Shown: positions 1 through 13,683, counted from the stretch's first letter. The stretch: DNA of 64,000 nt from Desarmillaria ectypa (GCA_030407005.1 JAUDYN010000005.1:2790001-2854000), one strand, 5' to 3'. Notes: generated by a model not told the origin, from the letters alone. Numbers and translations are program-made.

Positions 1-1725
1 CTACGGTAGAATTGTGGCGGGTACGAAAGTACCGAGTCGACGGCTGAAAGCCACGTGAAGACATCTCCGAAGTCTGACACACTTCTCTTCCACCACTGGA
101 ATTTTACTCTTTCACTGTTCAAGTGCCATCGTATCGTCGCTATTCCAGGCAAGAACTGGCACAAGACCATTGATATCAAGATCCTATCGTTACTTGGCAT
201 CTTCAACGTACCAGAACTTCGACTGTTGGATGTTGACCGCATCTGGAGCGTTTATCGAGCTCGCGCGACAAGTATTAGGAGCAGACATAATTATAGGCAT
301 CCTCTACAAATATATCGGCACTTATAGAAACCTGTATTTTCGTATAGTTCCCTGGAGGGCGATGCTATGCATATGGAAGAGCATTTGGTGAGTAGGTGAG
401 TGTCTTGTTCGAATTCGTAGCATGATATATGGCTTACTCGGACTGCAGGAAAGCTAGTTCCGCCGCTACATTCTTATGTTATGTCAAAAAATACATACTC
501 CATTTGCTGCGTTCGCTTTTTGTGCCATTCCTTTCGTGGACGTTCAAACTCAGTTGCTTCAGTTCCCCCACATTAGCCTCAAGCAGCGCCGCCAATGATG
601 CAAGATAGTCTCATCCTGAAGACAGCGTCATCGCTTCTTCGAATTGGCTTGGGCATTTTGCCGCGTGCTGTGGTCCGGTTCGAGGCGTCGTGACCTCTAG
701 GTTCGAAACAGTTCCTGGCGGTTTTTAGCTCTAGTCTATGGTGTTCAAGCTTCGAAGTTCACAGCGCCTCTGGACCTAGTCCATCATGAGATTTCATGAT
801 GGCGAATATTCAGGGGATAGACCTGTTTATATGCCGGCACTATATACTCCACGCGTAAGTCGCGTACAAACCTCGCAGCCATTGCCTACCCGGAGGCCAT
901 GTCGTCGGGAATTATACGGAATGCCGGCTGCGAAAAAGTCTGAAAATTCAGATAATTCCACTGTTGAGAAGACCCCTCAGATGCCTTTTCTTTTGTTCAC
1001 AAGCACTCGCGTCAATTCGAATGGTGCTAACAAAAGTGGAACTTTGTGTGGCGTTTAACCACGACGTGACGAATGACTTTTCGGAGGCTGTATCATGTTC
1101 AGGAAGTACGTCGAGATGATACTATTTTGGAGACAATAGAGGCTTATTATCTGCAGTAGTTGTTTTGCGTATGCTTGGGCCCGGAAGCAGGTCGGATATT
1201 CAGCTCGTCATGGCGATCCCTCTACGGAATCACCTTTCCGACGAAGACTGGATACCCGAAAGGACCGCTGTCTCTCGTCTATACCCCTGCCCAAACGGTG
1301 CTTCGGATGTCCCTGTCGAGCGCGTGAGGACCGAGTCACAATTCTAATTCTCGCGAATCTTAGCTCTAAATTCGATCATCAACGTGCCAGGGCGCCAGAC
1401 CACGCTATATAGCGAAATACTACGCGATGATGACCCCATTTTAAGCATAAGGTCGGAAGTCAGGTGAGGATAGACTACTGCACGTTTTACTTCGTACAAA
1501 CTAACCTTTGGACGGAAAATACTGAGAGATCCGAAGGCCGCTTTGGAACCGGAAAGGAACAAGCACTTGAGAAACTGATTCCGTCATTTGTTTCCAACAG
1601 AATCTCCAGAAGTGACATCTCGATGACTCAGTTCACTTGCCTTTAACGTCTTTCAGGAAACATGCATAAAAAGGTTAGCTTTCGCTACCACCAAAACTTC
1701 CCATCTTAAACTGCCCTGAATCAGA
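1..1725. other. No gene seen
   Basis: Both strands were read. Open frames here are all under 110 codons, lack domain-like composition and cannot be joined by plausible short introns into a recognisable protein. No RNA gene or clear repeat was seen. It probably is intergenic or decayed sequence upstream of the arrestin-like gene. Confidence 0.5.
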
Positions 1726-3160
1726 ATGAGCGGAGGTTCCGATGCCATGGTTTCTTCGGACCCACCACCACCTCATTACTCTTGTCTTCCCTCGCAGGGA
1801 GAGGCTATCATCGACCATTCTCCTCGATTGGGCCCTCAGATTCCCAGCGGAACGTTTTTGAAGCATCGAGGAAACATTACTGTCGTATTGACAGAGCAAG
1901 AGGATGATATTGCTACTCCGTCATATGGTCGAGGAGGGAACATTCAAGGTGGCATACTACTGGAGAGACCTGAAGATGTCTCTCAAGTAAAATTAAGGGT
2001 GAGTTTACTTTCGGTCCATTTCCATGCCTCATGCCCTCCTCGAAGATAGAAGGAAAATTGGATTTTATGGGTTCCTCTAGTGGTTCACGGTCGTTTTCTA
2101 CTCTTTCCCGCAGTATTACCCTATGGGACTGTGAACGGGCAGAAAATGCGACGTGCTCTAATTCCTTGCCCTTTTCTTTATCCCTACCGCTCAGGTTTGA
2201 AGACAGCGGTCTGAGTTATCCCCTCCCGCCTAGTTTTCACTACTATCATTCTGGAGTTCCTGGCCTACTGATCACTTCGGTCTATACTCTTGTTGTCTCT
2301 GTAGCTTGCGCCCGCCGCCCGAGACTTCTGCTTCGCAACAAAGTAGAAACGTAAGTATTAAGTTCCCATGTCCGTCATACGTCGAGTTTTCATTGATACT
2401 CTGTAGTTTTCGTATTCTGTTTACATATTTCCCTAGAACTCGGCCAGAACGACCGACGTTATCCATTCCTCTCTTCTCTAGCATCAAATCGTCTCCCGAA
2501 GAATGGACGCAAACCCTTGTAACTGTGAAAACAAAGGTCAACGCAAGAGTTTGCCCAGTTCAATGCAACGTAGGTGGCACCCATATTGATAATTGCCGTT
2601 CGCGACCTGACACGACTACCTTCCCAGTTATTTGTACCGTCTGTCCAGACATTCGCCATCTCCGATATTATCCCCATCCACGTGCAATTAAGCGGTCCAC
2701 TCGCGTCGCTCCAAAAGCTTTTCTCTACTCTCCCGCGTCCTTCGGGAGTACAAGACGTTCTTAGCATTTCTATCTGTCGACAAATCTCAGTTACAGTCCG
2801 TGGAATACGTTCATACCAAACTACGAAGATCGGTGAAGGAAAGCTTCGCTCTGTACCACCGTATCCGAGGAGCTGTCGCTATCCATGCGGTGGTGGTACT
2901 AGCCAAGATGATCACTTAGACTGGGAAGGTGAAGCGAAGTGCACTGAATCAAATGTTACAGTGGGCGGATTCAGCGCTGCAGGGGCGTCGGTGAAGGCAT
3001 GCTATATTTGTTCCCAAAACAACCGTGCCCTGACGATACACAGGATTACATTGTGATTTCGCTAAAACCTCCTTCTGAGTCACCCTTCCTTGCCACGGAA
3101 GGCTGCATTCCGATCCTGCTCGTCACAGACACTTGGGCAAACGCTCCGAATGACAACTGA
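1726..3160 (+). CDS. Arrestin-like N-terminal domain protein
   Basis: A five-exon model (1726-1998, 2046-2350, 2437-2569, 2628-2990, 3044-3160) splices in frame to about 396 residues. The N-terminus has the pattern of fungal arrestin-like proteins: GNITVVLTEQED, then YGRGGNIQGGILLERPEDV followed after intron 1 by LRIEGKLDF. Later come PLPPSFHYYHSGVPG, an SPEEW stretch, and ISDIIPIHVQLSGPLASLQ, all typical of the beta-sandwich fold of agaric members. The last short exon reads DYIVISLKPPSESPF and ends near LLVTDTW, the usual family end. Such proteins in yeasts act as adaptors for ubiquitin ligases or trafficking; the role here is not shown. The gene converges on DJ-1 with 53 bases between the stops. 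Introns are 47-86 bases. Confidence 0.8.
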
Positions 3161-3213
3161 ATTTGGTTCACTTTACTACTCGTACAAAATTGTAGTTTAT
3201 GTTTTGCTAGGAT

Positions 3214-4145
3214 TTACCATGGTGTACCTGGGGGGAACACCATTGGGGTAGATACTTCCTTGCGTTTGTTGGCGCCACATAAGAGCTCGACGAAGGTCAA
3301 AGCGAACGGGAATGTGGTGCCTTTATTATGGTAGTCAATGCCGGCTGCGGGAGATGTCAATGGCCTTTACTTACCTGGACCACGACTAATGGGGTGTGTG
3401 ATTTGCGAGTCTAGAAGCTAGTATAACGTATATGCTTACCTAGTTACTAAGTTTCCCGAGACGACAACTGGCTCCTCAGAATAGTTGAAGTCTGTGGTGT
3501 AATAATGATCAATTCGTAATGTTCGATAGATTAAACACTGATTCTGACTTGCAACGAGCTGGTCTTTCACCCCAGGATGGGACGTTAAGGGTTGTTTGTT
3601 AAGGCCTGACCTTAACGCAGCGATACTACCTGGAGTAAAACCTTAGATGGCTGATATGGCCATACCGAAACATCCTACCTGCACAAACCATTCCCACATA
3701 CTTCTTTTCGTCTAGATATTTCCTCACAAGAACTTGAACCTCTTTGGAATTAGATATGGTGTCTGCCCCTTTTGCGCCCCCAGGAATAATAAGTGCATCG
3801 TACTTGTCCTGGTTGAGTGAACCTATCAATCAGCTTTATACCATCAATGTCGAGAGCCCAAACGCACTGGTCCACAGACGCTGCTTTCGAAGTATAGATC
3901 AGGCAAGATACGGATCCCGCGGGATCCCTTAGCAGCTGGAGGACTGGCAGAACTTGCAAGATTATCTTTTGTGATTTCGGGTACAAAAGCGGATTCACAG
4001 GCGATTCCCGCCCTGACGAAGGTATCGTACGTGATAGTACTAAGAATTTGTTAGTTCCTGGGCATGATGTGACTGTAGTATAACAGTCCACATACAATTC
4101 CATCTCCTCCGTTCCATCAGCTATCAGTATGAGAGCAGAAGGCAT
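3214..4145 (-). CDS. DJ-1/PfpI family protein (DJ-1 glyoxalase/deglycase-like)
   Basis: The minus strand reads MPSALILIADGTEEME, the classic DJ-1 start. An intron from 4095 to 4040 joins this to TITYDTFVRAGIACESAFV. Exons seen are 4096-4145, 3868-4039, 3679-3808 and from 3629 downward, with further short exons to the stop at 3214. The conserved core DKYDALIIPGGAKGAD is present, as is the nucleophile elbow GMVCAG with its reactive Cys. The tail SGNLVT-SRGPGTTFPFAL matches the family C-terminal helix; SRGPG is split by two introns. Members act as glutathione-independent glyoxalase, redox sensor or chaperone in cytosol and mitochondria. An in-frame extension upstream of 4145 exists, but family alignment supports the MPSAL start. 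The interior exon between about 3560 and 3450 is the least certain. Confidence 0.85.
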
Positions 4146-4341
4146 ATCGGGACAATGTTGCGCTGGTGGTGGTATGTAACAGAGCAGTATGATCGACGTC
4201 ATCGTCAAACGGTATCACGGCGCCCCGGACCGACGTCGTGCAAAGGAAAGTACTAGATTTCGTGGCTCATCACGGTTTATATAGTATTAGTGTAAGTAAC
4301 AATATATTCAAATGAGGGCGTGGCTTCTACTATGGCTGGGC

Positions 4342-6045
4342 TCATGTGCGAACGACTAAGAATGGTTCGGGAATATCAGGACTTTCGTACTTCGACAGAT
4401 AGCGTCGTGTATGCAGGCATCCAGAAGAATCGATCTCAATGCTTCGCTCAACCTTGGAAAGCTGATGAACATACGTCGAGCACATAACGGAGAACCATGA
4501 ATTACCTGCCAAACTTTGGCATTGCATCCTATCTGTGTTAATGATGTGCTGCAGTGCTGTACGAGCTGAAGGGCTTCAGAAGGTAAGAGAACAGGCAATG
4601 ATTCCTCATGGGCTTCGATAGGATAGTTGATGTGCAGAGCTTTCAGTTTTGCAGCCATCGGAAGACATGACTGAAGGGCAACCTGCAAGATGGTTCGTCA
4701 ACGACTCAAAGCAGGAGGTCAAGGCATAGTATCAAGAATTACCAATGACTCTTGTTCGACAACGACAAAGAGCTGCTCCAGGTTGGGGCACCTTCGGCAT
4801 ATGTCTTCTATAGATTCCAGTCTGACGAGCATCCGATGAACCGAAAATCGCGTCAAGCGCGTTCCGTGCGTATTGATTATCTCCCTCCAAAAATCGCAAG
4901 TCATCGGTGACTCAAAAAATGCACCAGTAGAATATATCTGGAAGACCTCGAGAGGCGACGAGGTCAGGAACTGTAGCACATCTGCCATCCATGTCTGTAG
5001 ATGCATCTGTTGGTTTATAGTAAGAGTTATTGACCGTAGCTGATGAAGAACAGGTGACCGAGAACACAATCGTGCGAGTTCATGCATATCCTGCATTTTG
5101 TTAGTGAGAACGGGGCAGGATTCAGCATGAAGACTTACAAACCTCGGGGACAATCCTTCGAGGCCAAGACCGTATATGGATGGATTGACAGAGAGTATGG
5201 ACCATATACCGTGATGAGAGACTTTGGGGCAGCCGGTGATATAAAAGTATTGCAAGCTCTGAAGATCGGCCGCCAACGACTCTAGGACGGTGTCCGTTAT
5301 GACAGGCGATGACTAAACAATATAAGGCGCCATATGGACAAGATAACGAAGAGAATACCTTGCATATAAAAGTCAAACTGTGAAGACTCTTGCCCGTAAC
5401 AGACATCCAGGATGGCAACATGGCAACAACAGATGAGCTGGGCATAATCAGAGATATTCGTCCAAGTTTGTTGAAAGATCTCAAGATATTTGCATCATAA
5501 TTGCCATCGTTGTGACCATTGATTTCCAGTTCATGTAGTTCCGTGGAACAGAGGAATGCCTCTAGTATTTCGGAATTCAGAGAGCCGTCGCGGGTCCAAG
5601 TACAGGACCTCAGATTGATGCAGTTCCTGACACCGGAAATAACCACTTCCAATATATCAATGCCGCCATGAGGAAGGGCCTTCGGGAAGTCGCGAATCTC
5701 TACGAAGGAGTAAGACTGGTCATGCCCAAATCGCGAGATATACTGACCGAGTCGACGAACATATTGAGCAAGGCGCGGATATCGAGACAGGGTACCAAAC
5801 AGCTGGATCACCTGTACAAAAGTTGGATTGAATTATTAGTCTTGGATCAAGGACAAGACTGTCGCTCTCACTTTTGTCTTCCCATGTTTATGCCAGGAAT
5901 ATATGGAAATGCGCTCATATAATATTGGAGCAGCGAATTGGTAGAAGATCTTATTAACACGACATGTGAGAGCCAAATGATGGGTATTCTGAAGGTGACA
6001 GAGGACCAAAGGGAGGATGTCCAGGGGTAAATCTAAGAAATGCAT
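4342..6045 (-). CDS. F-box/LRR-type protein
   Basis: The start MHFLDLPLDILPLVLCHL is a canonical F-box, followed by ALTCRVNKIFYQFAAPILYERI, as in agaricomycete F-box proteins. Several exons then give leucine-rich segments, for example LVRLESIEDICRRCPNLEQLFVVV and KLKALHINYPIEAHEESLP. The last intron, inside the codons for VWQ-VER, leads to an exon ending LSKYESPDIPEPFLVVRT, a C-terminus I recognise from this family. F-box proteins bring substrates to SCF ubiquitin ligases; the target is unknown. It starts 148 bases from the SPT5 start in a divergent pair, so both probably share promoter DNA. Interior exon borders around 5280-5400 and 4690-4720 are approximate. Confidence 0.75.
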
Positions 6046-6193
6046 GTTAAGGCAAAACTTGGAGGCAGATGCAACGGCCCGTTGACCGAAACATTGTGTT
6101 GACCAAGGTCGTCCAGTCCAAACATCCGAAAGAGGAAGTTCGGCGCTCAAAGACTTGAACTTGTACATTCACCCTTCACTTCCCACTGTTATC

Positions 6194-9100
6194 ATGTCGG
6201 ACCTAGACGAACACGAACACATGCAAAACGACGCCGAAGACATAATGCATGATGAAGAGGAAGAAGAAGTTCAAAGTGAAGCCGAACACAGCAAGCCGAG
6301 ACGGCGTCATTATGATGAAGACGAGGACGAAGAGGACGAGGACGATGAGGAAGAAGAGGAAGAGGAAGCATCAGGTAGAAAACCAAAGAAGCGCAAGGTG
6401 TGTCTTTGTACTGCAATAGTATTGCAGCAGAGAAAATTTGACTTCGTGTGCAGAGAAAGCAAGGCGCAAGCCGTTTCATTGATCTCGAAGCTGAGGTCAG
6501 TGATGAGGATGAAGGCGAAGAGGACGACGAAGACTATGGAGGCGGTGAGCATGTCCTCTGGCTGACTCTGAACTGTGTTCATTTCCTTCCAGATGGTTTC
6601 ATTGAACATGTGGACGGCGGCATCGACGAGGATGTGGGCAGGGCACATCATGCCCGACTTGACAGCAAAACTTTCGATGGAGAGGATAGAACCGCCGAAG
6701 AGATTGCGACGGACCTTAAGCATCGCTATGGTGGTCGAAATGCGGTTCGCTACAGTGGTGACATGAATGAGATCCCTCAACGACTTCTCATGCCTTCCGT
6801 GCACGATGCTAGTCTGTGGCAGGTCAAGGTCAAGGTATGGCCAAATATTGGTGTATGTAGCATAGCTCTTATTTCGTTGCTAGCCTGGTCGTGAACGCGA
6901 CATTGTGTTCACTCTCATGCGAAAGTTCATCGACGTCGAGTTCACCGCTCGACCGCTGCAAATTTTGTCAGCTTTTGAACGTGATACTCTACCTGGGATG
7001 ATATATGTCGAAGCTCGGAGCTCCAAGCAAGTGAAAGACGCAATGAAAGGCCTTAATGGCGCCTATAACGTCAAAGTGAACCTTGTCCCGATCGAAGAAA
7101 TGGCTTCTTTATTGCAAATCAGGAAAAAGGAGCTCACAGTGACACCGGGAAGCTGGGTTCGCATCAGGCGAGGAAAATATCTGGGAGACCTCGCCCAGGT
7201 CGTGGACGTTACGGAAAATGGAGAGGATGTTGGCCTAAAGTTCATTCCCCGTATAGATCTGAACCCGCGAGATGACGGTTCGCTGGATGCTCTTGGTAAA
7301 AAGCGGAAGAAAGGCTCTACCGCAGCTGGAACCATGCGCCCTCCGCAGAAGCTGTTCAACTTCGAGGAAGTCGTGAAAGTTTACGGACGACAAGCAGTGG
7401 CCAAGCGAAATCAAGCCTACGTATTCCAGGGTGATACCTACAAGGATGGATTCATCGAGAAGGACTTCAAGCTGAACGCTTTATCACTGGATGATGTCAA
7501 TCCAACTTTGGACGAGATCACCCAATTCTCGCGTAGACAGGACGGTCTGGGGGGTGAAAACCCGGTCGACTTGTCTATCATCGCAGAGGCCTCCCGGAAA
7601 GCAGCTGTCTCTGTGCTGCAGCCTGGTGATCATGTTGAGGTGTTTGAAGGCGAGCAGGCCGGTGTCCACGGTACTGTTGAAGAGGTGTCAGGCGACGTTG
7701 TGACTATTACTGCCGTTGGTGTCGACATCGAAGGCCAAAAAGTTGATATTCCTGCGAGGAGTGTCAGGAAACGATTCAAACCTGGAGACCATGTCAAGGT
7801 GATGACTGGAAAGAATGCTGACGAAACTGGACTGGTGGTGGCCGTTGCAGATAATATTGTCACCTTCTTGTCTGACATGTCAATGCAAGAGGTATGTCTG
7901 AAGTAATTCATTTTGTCGGTTTATCCAATACATTTTCAGGTTTCTGTATTCTCAAAAGACCTTCGCGAAGCTGCAGAAGTCGGTTCTGGTACCAACATTG
8001 TGGGAGATTACGAGCTGCATGATCTTGTTCAGCTTGAGTACGTCGTCTTTTCGAGCCCTCTGTCAAAATTTTGATCTTTCAACAGCCTCCAAACTGTAGG
8101 CGTTATTTTCAAGACCGATAGAGATTCGTTCCGGGTTCTGGATCAAAACGGCCAAGTTCGAATTGTCCAGCCTCGTCAGATTACAATGAGGCGAGATTCT
8201 CGGCGTGCCATTGCCACAGATCATGATGGCCATGAACTGCGTGTAGAGGACAACGTTAAAGAAGTAGATGGCGAAGTGTGTTCTTTATCGCGTTCTCCTC
8301 ATTCATCAAGCTTTAATATATGTATAGGGTCGCAAAGGACAAGTTCTACACATCCATCAGTCATTCTTTGCTTTCCTCTACAATCGTGAAATATCCGAGA
8401 ATGGAGGGGTATTTGTCACGCGCGCTAGGTCATTGGTATCACTGGCACCAAAATCCAGTGTCTTCCCCAAGCCAGGAGCAGATTTATCCAAGATGAATCC
8501 CGCTCTTGCCCTCCACCCAGGTGGAATGGCCGGTTCCAGCATTGGGCGGGGGCCCCGGGACCGTATGATTGGAACTATTGTACAGATTACCCGAGGTCCT
8601 CATAAGGGTTACGTTGGAACCATTAAGGATACCAACGGTCCAATCGCTCGCGTTGAACTAAATACCAACAACAAAGTTGTGACGATCGAGAAGACGAAGC
8701 TTGTGGAGCGAATGTGAGTATAGTTCTTCCATGATGATAGTACTTATCAACATCTATCATGATCCAGTACTCCTGGTTCCAATCGTTCATTTGACCGACT
8801 TAAAGCTATGGGCCCACCAGGCGAACCAGGTAAGTCTTGGGGAACCCGATCAGTAAATCCGTACGCGTCAGGAGGAAGCACGCCTACTTGGGGTGCTGGT
8901 GGTCGGACACCTGCGTGGGGCGGGGGCGGTCGTACTCCCAATCCTTCATCGGATTCTCGTACGCCAGCCTGGAATGCATCATCACGGACACCTAACCCTT
9001 ATGCCAACAATGCACAAACTCCGGCATGGAATGTATCTTCGCGGACTCCAAACCCGTATGCCGATGGAGGCAAGACACCAGCGTGGAACGTCAGTTCACG

Positions 9101-9900
9101 GACTCCAAACCCGTACGCTAGCAACAATGGAGGTGCTACACCTGCGAGGAATACTTGGGGGGGTGCAACCCCTGGAAGAAATGCTTGGGATACAAGTACT
9201 GGATGGGGCGATAGTTGGGTGGGTACTTTGATTATGACCAGCGTTAATTAGTGTTTAACCTGTATCAAAGAATGCCGCGCCTACACCAGCTGCGGCAACT
9301 TCACCTGCATATGCTGCACCGACACCCGGACCTGGAACTTACGATGTTGCTACACCGTTTAGCTACGGGACGGGCGCTATGTCAGCACAAACGCCCGCCT
9401 CGGCGCCGACACCCGCTGCAGCAGGATGGCGAGAGGAGGATCCAGAGGGTGCGTTCATTTCTACGCTAGGAAGACATTGACTGTAACATTTTGTAGGCCT
9501 TTCTGAGGAATGGCTCCTTGACAGCGCCTTGAGTAATGTCTTGCAGCGTATCAAGATACGTATTGAAGGGTCACGCAATGACAATTACCTGGATGGGAAG
9601 TACGAAGGGCTAACCGGTCGGGTGATGGCTGCGACACGGGTAGGAGCGAACATGGAGCAAACAGCAATGATTGCCTTCGATAATGGAGACCAGCGATCGA
9701 TATTGATGAAATATGTTGTTCCTATGCAGCCTAGTGGTCTAGATGGAGAGAATGGGGTTTTACTGGATGGCCCGTATAAAGGCCAGGAGGCACGGGTGAG
9801 GACATTGAGCGAAGATGGCATGTTAACTTGTCAGGGGTATTTTGGTTTTGCGGAAATTTCACAAGATAAGTTTGCCATCTTGACAGCTGCTCCTGCATAG
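6194..9900 (+). CDS. SPT5: Transcription elongation factor SPT5
   Basis: The product is roughly 1,080-1,100 residues from about nine exons. The N-terminus is very acidic (runs of Glu/Asp around 6250-6370) and followed by a basic KPKKRK patch. The NGN domain follows (ERDIVFTLMRKFIDVEF, then DTLPGMIYVEARS). At least four KOW modules are visible: TPGSWVRIRRGKYLGD, LQPGDHVEVFEGEQAG, FKPGDHVKVMTGKNAD and MIGTIVQITRGPHKGYVG. Between 8870 and 9210 lies the C-terminal repeat region of TPAW and SRTPNPYA units, the substrate of CDK9-type kinases in other eukaryotes. A final KOW-like part near YKGQEARVRT ends at TAG 9898-9900. SPT5 with SPT4 forms DSIF, which binds RNA polymerase II and controls elongation and capping in the nucleus. 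It is divergent from the F-box gene and convergent with BRO1. Confidence 0.95.
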
Positions 9901-10452
9901 CTGCTAGTTATCATTGTAGTCTGTACTTTTTACTTCAGTATATGTCATGTAATGGATCCTTTGGTTCAACCAGACTTCAGGAGACTTCCTACCTGCGCCG
10001 TGGCGCTGGCCCCAAACCGACTTTTCGAAACATTTGACTATCTGTCTGAGACCTCGATCTGATATGTAAATGGTTCCTCCCAGTTGGCGTTGAGAATCAG
10101 CACGAAGAGCCCTTTCCAACCTATGCATTACTTTTGAGAGGGCGATGAATGATGACAGCTATAATAAGCAACCAAGAAGGGCGCTGAGCCTGAAGTCAGA
10201 ACGGAGCTGACCGTTGAGACAGACCTGAAATCTCCAACTAATGAATAGCGTAATGTGCTAATTCAGTTTGAATTTCTTCCGATTCCTCTATGGTATTTGA
10301 CCACGTTCATAATCAATTAACACATGCGTCTTTGGGTAGAGTCACGCACTGCACTTTAGCAATCGACTGTCAGCTCCTTAGTGTCATCGTAGTCCATAGT
10401 GCATCGTCATAAATAGTATCTTATACAACTGTTCTATTCCATTATACTAATA
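9901..10452. other. Intergenic between convergent SPT5 and BRO1
   Basis: The two genes end toward each other. AT-rich stretches probably serve as 3' UTR and poly(A) regions. No gene or repeat was recognised. Confidence 0.5.
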
Positions 10453-13400
10453 TCAATGTCCGTAAGCTGGCCCTTGTCCCGGAGGCGGGTACCCGTAAGG
10501 CTGAGAGGGCGGAAGGAATCCTTGATATTGCTGCTGCTGCTGACCATTCCCAGTTTGATATGATAACGGTGCGGGCGGTGGCGGCATCCACTGGGATGGG
10601 TTCTGGTACTGTAGCCGCTGAGGAGCTGGTGGTATCGACATATGTCGAGAGGGTGAACTTGTTTGATACTGACTTGGAGGTGGACGCGGTGGTGCAGATG
10701 GGGTGGACATGCCAAACCTACCAAGATCGGCATAAGGGTCATTCTGTTGCGCGGGAGGCGAAGACGAATATGACTGTTGAGGTTGTGGGGGAGGGGGAGG
10801 GGGAGGCAGATAAGAAGATGACGATAGCTGTGGCGGCAGCGGCGGTGGCGGTAGTGAAGATAATTTAGATAAGGGTGGGAGAGGCGGGGGAGGGGAAGGA
10901 GTGTACATAGATGATGGTGGTGGCGGGGGATGAGACGAAGTAGCAAAGTTGTATGATGAAGGCGAATATGATTGTCGTGAGGAAGACGACATATTCTGCC
11001 ATGAACGGTCGGCAGGAGTGGGAGAAGATCCTCGTACACTCATGGAGGAGAATGCCGAGCTGAGGTCTCCCGACGTAGGTGGAGGCGGCAGGGGAGGCTT
11101 TGCAGCTAAATGTGGACGCGACAAGGATGCAGAGGAAAGCCGTTTCTCCACCTCGATTTGAGAGACTAGATTGTCTTTCTCAGCGACTCTGCCGGAGATA
11201 AAGGACTTGACGTTGTCGTGGAGGCTTTTAGTCAAGCCTGTCAGGTCATTATAAAATTGCAACCCTTTACTGTTGTGATAAATTAGTACGAAGATGAACG
11301 AAAAAAAGTCAGTGATACGCACGCCAAACCATCTCGGACTTCCATGTACACATCTCGAACTTGAGAGAAGCGCCGGACTGTGTCCTTTTTAAGCTTTTCT
11401 CTTTCGTCCCATTTACGAGCTCCAGGACCACGACCCGCGAGATCCTTCAGACTTTTCCATAGCGTCGTGATCTCTTGCAAAGCAAGGGCCTGGTGTTGCA
11501 GCGTCGCTTCTAAGCGCTGCTCATATGGACGAAACTTCTCTAATTCTGCGGCGAACAAAGTCGGCTCTACTCCAGTATTACGTCGGTTGAGTAAAAGAAG
11601 ATGCGAAACATCGTCACTTTGGACCTACAGAAAGATAAGAGCGTGTGTCATTCTCAATCAGAACACTGCATACCTTTTCCTTAAGGTCCTTCAAAACTTC
11701 ATTTCTTTCTCTGGCAATCTTGTTAAGTCGTCCCATTCGTTCTTCGATCTCTGTTATCAAGTTGCCAATTTTCGCACGTTCTTGTGCATCGCTCCCTTCG
11801 TTCGGGTCCAGATCCAGAAGATTCTCGGTGCCGTTTCCAGCACGTTCAGTACTAGCCCTGAACACATCTTCCAACTGAGGGCTTAAGAGAAGCCCAATGT
11901 CACCTTTTACCGACTGCCACATCATCGCGACCTGTTGATCCGAAGGCGCAGCTGCGTCCAGAGTGGTGAAATGAGATTTGAGATCTTGTCTATAGGACTT
12001 CCCCACACCCGCCGACGGTTCTTGCGTCCACAAATGCTCGTACTTCACCCTCATCATCTCACAATTCCGTGATTCAGTGTCCAACTCCTGCGAGATGGTC
12101 TCCAGTTGCTGTTGTACACCATTCTTGAGCTGTGAAATCTGCGCCATGAGGGTTTCGACGCCTTCTCTCTCTTCAATCAAGGAGATATCGTCTTTCCACC
12201 TTCTCACATCCACCGGAATTTCATCCTCTCCACCAAGCCCGCCTTCTGCCATCGCCCTGAACCTGGTCAAACCATCCTTTATGCCCAAGCCATCCAACAC
12301 ACTCCGAACTTCACCTTCAGCACCTTCAGCCTTCTCCACCTCGCTTCGAACGAGTTTCGCCTTCTCTTCCGAATACACACTAGCACTTTCATGCACACTC
12401 AAAGGGACGAGCCGCAAGAATAAGTCTTGCCCTATCGTCTTCTGCACCTCGGGGCTGCCATAAACCTCTTGGATTGGTATGGGATTAGCCACAACAATCT
12501 TGTCGATTGCTGGGAGTGCTTCAGGTGCAGGCAACACGGCGTTGTATATGAGATCGTTCTCGCGCTGTGCCTCGGACCTCCGGTCCGAGCAGATAGCAAG
12601 GTGGGCTTTCATGCGGTCTTGTAGTGCAGTGCTGGCGTCTGCAGGAAGAGTAGGCGACATCGTTGATGTGAATAAAGACGAGGAGGTCCGGGAAGCCTCC
12701 TTTGCCAAACTTTCGGAAAGATTGAAGCGTACCAGCGCGTCGCCGTGCTTTCCAGCGGCATTGTCAGCCAGTCCACGGTAATAGTGGGACAAGGAAGTAA
12801 AATATTTGGCTTTCACCTGGACATTCAAATTAGTTTCTACGAATATTGAAAAGCCATCTGACTAGGCCTCCAGGATATTTTCGGTCGCGACAAGGAACAT
12901 CCTGGACCCAGTCAGATGGGGCGAGGAGACATACCTGAAGGAGAGTCACCCAATTTCGATCAAAAATACCCTTTCCCATGAATTCCTTGACTTCTTCCGT
13001 CAACGAATTATACATTGAGGCTGCCTGAGCTCCAACTTTGGACACCAAAACAATGCCTTTTTTCTCGTCAGTACACTTTTCAAAGAACACCTCTGTTGCT
13101 TGAGCTAGGATGAGGCTGACAAGGAATTTGATGACCTCTCGACTCAGATCAGTCGACGGCGCGTGGAGAAAGTTCTCGTTGATATACGTTAGCATCCCCG
13201 CGCATGCCTTGAAGTAGTAAAATGCACGTTTGAGACCCTCCGGATCAGATCTGCTCTGCGATGCAGCGATAGCTGAATGTGTCCCAGCTATCTGGAATAG
13301 TATCGATGCCTTCTCGTACGCGATAGATGTCTGTGTCGTTAATTTGTTCGTAAATGCGTCTCTCCAAGGGAAGTTGACTTTGATTTCTGAGAACCGGAGC

Positions 13401-13683
13401 TCGAGAAGCTCGAGCTGACCAAAGTACTTGTATAAAAGGTCGCGAGCTGGATGTTGTGAGTAAGCTGTACAACGGCGCTAAAGGTGAGATACACACCAGT
13501 CGTATCACTACCTGCACCCCGTACAGCGTCTTGGCGGCATCTCTGTAGCGCTGCGCACTCAGCGGCATAGCTATCTGGGTTCTCTCCGTAAGAGTGGGCG
13601 ATGAGGGAGCGAATGGGCGTCGTCCAGTCGACTTCTTCTGTCGACTTCTTGGGAATAGATACCATTGGCGATTGATTAGCCAT
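10453..13683 (-). CDS. BRO1 domain protein (ESCRT-associated, BRO1/RIM20/ALIX type)
   Basis: The spliced product of about 950 residues starts MANQSPMVSIPKKSTEEVDW. A BRO1 domain follows: SLIAHSYGENPDSYAAEC, then LLYKYFGQLELLELRF after an intron, then YFKACAGMLTYINENF and VKAKYFTSLSHYYRGLAD. The middle is a long helical V-domain-like region (DLDPNEGSDAQERAKIGNLI, RLEATLQHQALALQEITTLW). The C-terminal 200 residues are a Pro-rich tail with poly-Pro runs, YPPP and a poly-Gln stretch, ending GQGPAYGH. Bro1 proteins bind ESCRT-III Snf7 and recruit deubiquitinase to endosomes; RIM20 paralogues act in pH sensing. The proline-rich tail and DWTTPIRSL start resemble basidiomycete proteins annotated as vacuolar sorting BRO1, so I prefer that over RIM20. 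It is divergent from MIC10 with a 150-base intergenic region. Confidence 0.88.
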
